Below, piece after piece: positions 62,781 through 64,000 of a DNA stretch of 64,000 nt (the first letter of the stretch is position 1; each line of letters begins with the position of its first letter). The DNA is from Acidobacteriota bacterium (GTDB lineage Bacteria; Acidobacteriota; Blastocatellia; Pyrinomonadales; Pyrinomonadaceae). The translations under genes and the position numbers were made by a program. The stretch spans positions 62,001-126,000 of the forward strand of contig JAIVJZ010000042.1 of the NCBI GenBank assembly GCA_020199775.1, in the 5' to 3' direction. The notes under the pieces were generated by a model, which did no database searches, was not told the origin of the DNA, and saw nothing but the letters and a program-made list of their open reading frames with translations.

Positions 62781-64000
62781 CTCCGCTCGCCGCAGATAAC
62801 CGCGCGCCAGTCCTTCGCCCCCGATGTAGAGTGGCGTTGGCGATGGGTTTCCCGATTGGCGGAAGCGGCGGCCACTCGCGCGTATCGCCTTCGAGTCGCC
62901 ACATCGTCGCCAGATGCGTCTCCGACGGGCCGTAATGATTATCGAGAACGCAAGGTTCGAGCATTCGGAAGAGGCGCTCGACGTGAGGAGTTATTTTGAG
63001 TTGTTCTCCTGCGGTGATAATTTCGCGAAGACTCGACAGCAGCCGCTCTCCGCCTGCGCCCGCCGTCTCGGCTATCTGTTGCAATGCCACAAACGGCAAG
63101 AACAATCTTTCGATCTTCTCTTCGGACAACACACGTATGAGTTCCGGGGTGTCGCGCCGCGTGTCCTCGTTAATCAGCACGAGGCTTGCGCCCGCGCACC
63201 ATGTCGTAAACATCTCCTGAAATGAAACGTCGAAGCTGAGAGACGCGAATTGCAGCGTTCGCAACGGCCGCGGCACGGTAGAGTTTTGCTTCTGAAACGT
63301 GATGAGATTGACGAGGGCGCGGTGCGGCATCATGACAGCCTTCGGCTGTCCCGTGGAACCGGATGTGTAAATCACATAAGCGAGATTCTCACACGTCGTC
63401 TGCGTCGGCGGGTTGCTCTCACTCTCGCTCGCAATAATTTTCCAATCGGTGTCGAGGCGGATCACGCGCGCGTCGTGTTCATCCGGCACGCGTTCCAGCA
63501 AACGCTCTTGCGTGAGTAAGACGCGCGCCTGCGTGTCCTGAAGCATAAAGGCGAGGCGTTCACGTGGATTTTCGGGGTCGAGCGGCACGTATGCGCCGCC
63601 CGCCTTCAGTATTCCAAGCAGCCCGACGACCATTTCCAGAGAGCGTTCGGCCATGATGCCGACAACACTCTCCGCGTCCACACCCAACTTTTGCAGATAA
63701 TGCGCCAGCCGGTTAGCACGGCCGTTAAGTTCGTGATAGGTGAGCTGCTCGCTGCCAAAAATCACCGCCGGAGCATTGGGCGTTTGCTCGGCCTGTGCGG
63801 TGAAGAGGTGTGGGACTGAGAGATGTTTCGGGAATTCGACGGCGGTGTTGTTCCATCCGACAAGCGCGCGCTGCTTCTCTTTATCGGTCAGCATGGGCAG
63901 CATCGCGATGCGTTCGTCGGGCCGGCGAACGAGACCTTCGAGCAGGATGTGAAAATGTTCGAGCATGCGCCGCGCGGTTGTTTCATCGAACAGGTCTGCA
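62551..64000 (-). CDS. NRPS fragment: C-domain end and Pro-like A domain (5' partial)
   Basis: The frame is open to the right edge, so the gene begins outside the window. It shows the last part of a C domain (ADLFDETTARRMLEHF), then an A domain: LTYHELNGRANRLAHYL, LAYVIYTSGSTGQPKAV, NHYGPSETHLATMW, IGKPIANAT. Specificity residues DVQFIAHLA resemble the proline code DVQxIAHVV. NRPS sequence ends at about 62834; the rest of the frame to 62551 is noise after the break. Confidence 0.8.
   Translation of the reverse strand, partial: ADLFDETTARRMLEHFHILLEGLVRRPDERIAMLPMLTDKEKQRALVGWNNTAVEFPKHLSVPHLFTAQAEQTPNAPAVIFGSEQLTYHELNGRANRLAHYLQKLGVDAESVVGIMAERSLEMVVGLLGILKAGGAYVPLDPENPRERLAFMLQDTQARVLLTQERLLERVPDEHDARVIRLDTDWKIIASESESNPPTQTTCENLAYVIYTSGSTGQPKAVMMPHRALVNLITFQKQNSTVPRPLRTLQFASLSFDVSFQEMFTTWCAGASLVLINEDTRRDTPELIRVLSEEKIERLFLPFVALQQIAETAGAGGERLLSSLREIITAGEQLKITPHVERLFRMLEPCVLDNHYGPSETHLATMWRLEGDTREWPPLPPIGKPIANATLHRGRRTGARLSAASGVDGGEVRPPSLHRPTRRAPLPHGRFGALPRRWPSGIRRTARPSSQDTRVSRRVGRGRGRLEAACGGGASRGRRVGR
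62710..62833 (-). repeat. 124-bp direct repeat, copy 2 (at the broken A domain)
   Basis: Identical to 59797-59920, 2,913 bases away. The break in the first A domain falls at the same base as in copy 1. Confidence 0.9.

Noticed and set aside
59073..64000. Programmed frameshifting in the upstream NRPS
   Set aside because: Each shift is accompanied by loss of conserved residues, so it is deletion or misassembly, not recoding.

Overview
The window reads as a chromosomal fragment of a GC-rich soil-type bacterium, most likely an Acidobacteriota (Blastocatellia-like). The clues are an Oar-type TonB-dependent receptor C-terminus, a VWFA-related secreted protein of the kind expanded in Acidobacteria, several large secreted proteases with fibronectin-III tails, and an FG-GAP/Calx-beta/DUF4214 protein. 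The taxon is inferred from gene content; there is no rRNA or marker gene here. No tRNA, IS element, CRISPR array or origin was seen.

Layout. 1-3.9 kb (+): receptor tail with terminator, a PAS-only protein, and a frameshifted VWFA-type gene. 4.4-10.4 kb (+): a structured leader, two tandem paralogous secreted subtilisins ending in hexapeptide repeats (GIMVSD, GVLVSD), and a duplicated-GNAT protein. 10.6-13.2 kb (+): a membrane PAS-GGDEF-EAL protein. 13.6-16.8 kb (+): a secreted M36 metallopeptidase with PA, Ig-like and FnIII domains, closed by a strong terminator. 16.9-25.7 kb (+): a complete histidine operon hisZ-G-D-C-B-H-F-IE-N-A, preceded by a sigma70-like promoter, a 44-residue leader peptide with 8 His, and an intrinsic terminator before hisZ; this is a classic attenuation layout. 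25.8-28.6 kb (+): the FG-GAP protein with its own promoter. 28.9-64 kb (-): a hybrid NRPS/PKS cluster that continues off the right edge.

The NRPS/PKS cluster, read in its transcription direction (right to left): a broken NRPS region (partial C, A, PCP, damaged C, damaged A, PCP), a heme-oxygenase-like diiron-type enzyme with its own promoter, a KS-AT-KR-ACP polyketide synthase with a degenerate KR cofactor site, a MupA/Atu3671-type luciferase-like monooxygenase, a C-A-PCP synthetase, a C-A-PCP-C-A(nMT)-PCP synthetase, and a C-A-PCP-C-A-PCP-sulfotransferase-C-A-PCP-TE synthetase. Specificity residues read by eye suggest Pro-like, unknown, malonyl extension, Gly, Val, N-methyl-unknown, unknown, Phe-like, unknown, then thioesterase release.

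Most notable: the His-rich leader/terminator in front of hisZ, the sulfotransferase domain embedded between two elongation modules, the HDO-type oxidase beside the PKS, and two A domains broken at the same point next to an identical 124-bp repeat, which looks more like an assembly artefact or recombination scar than biology.
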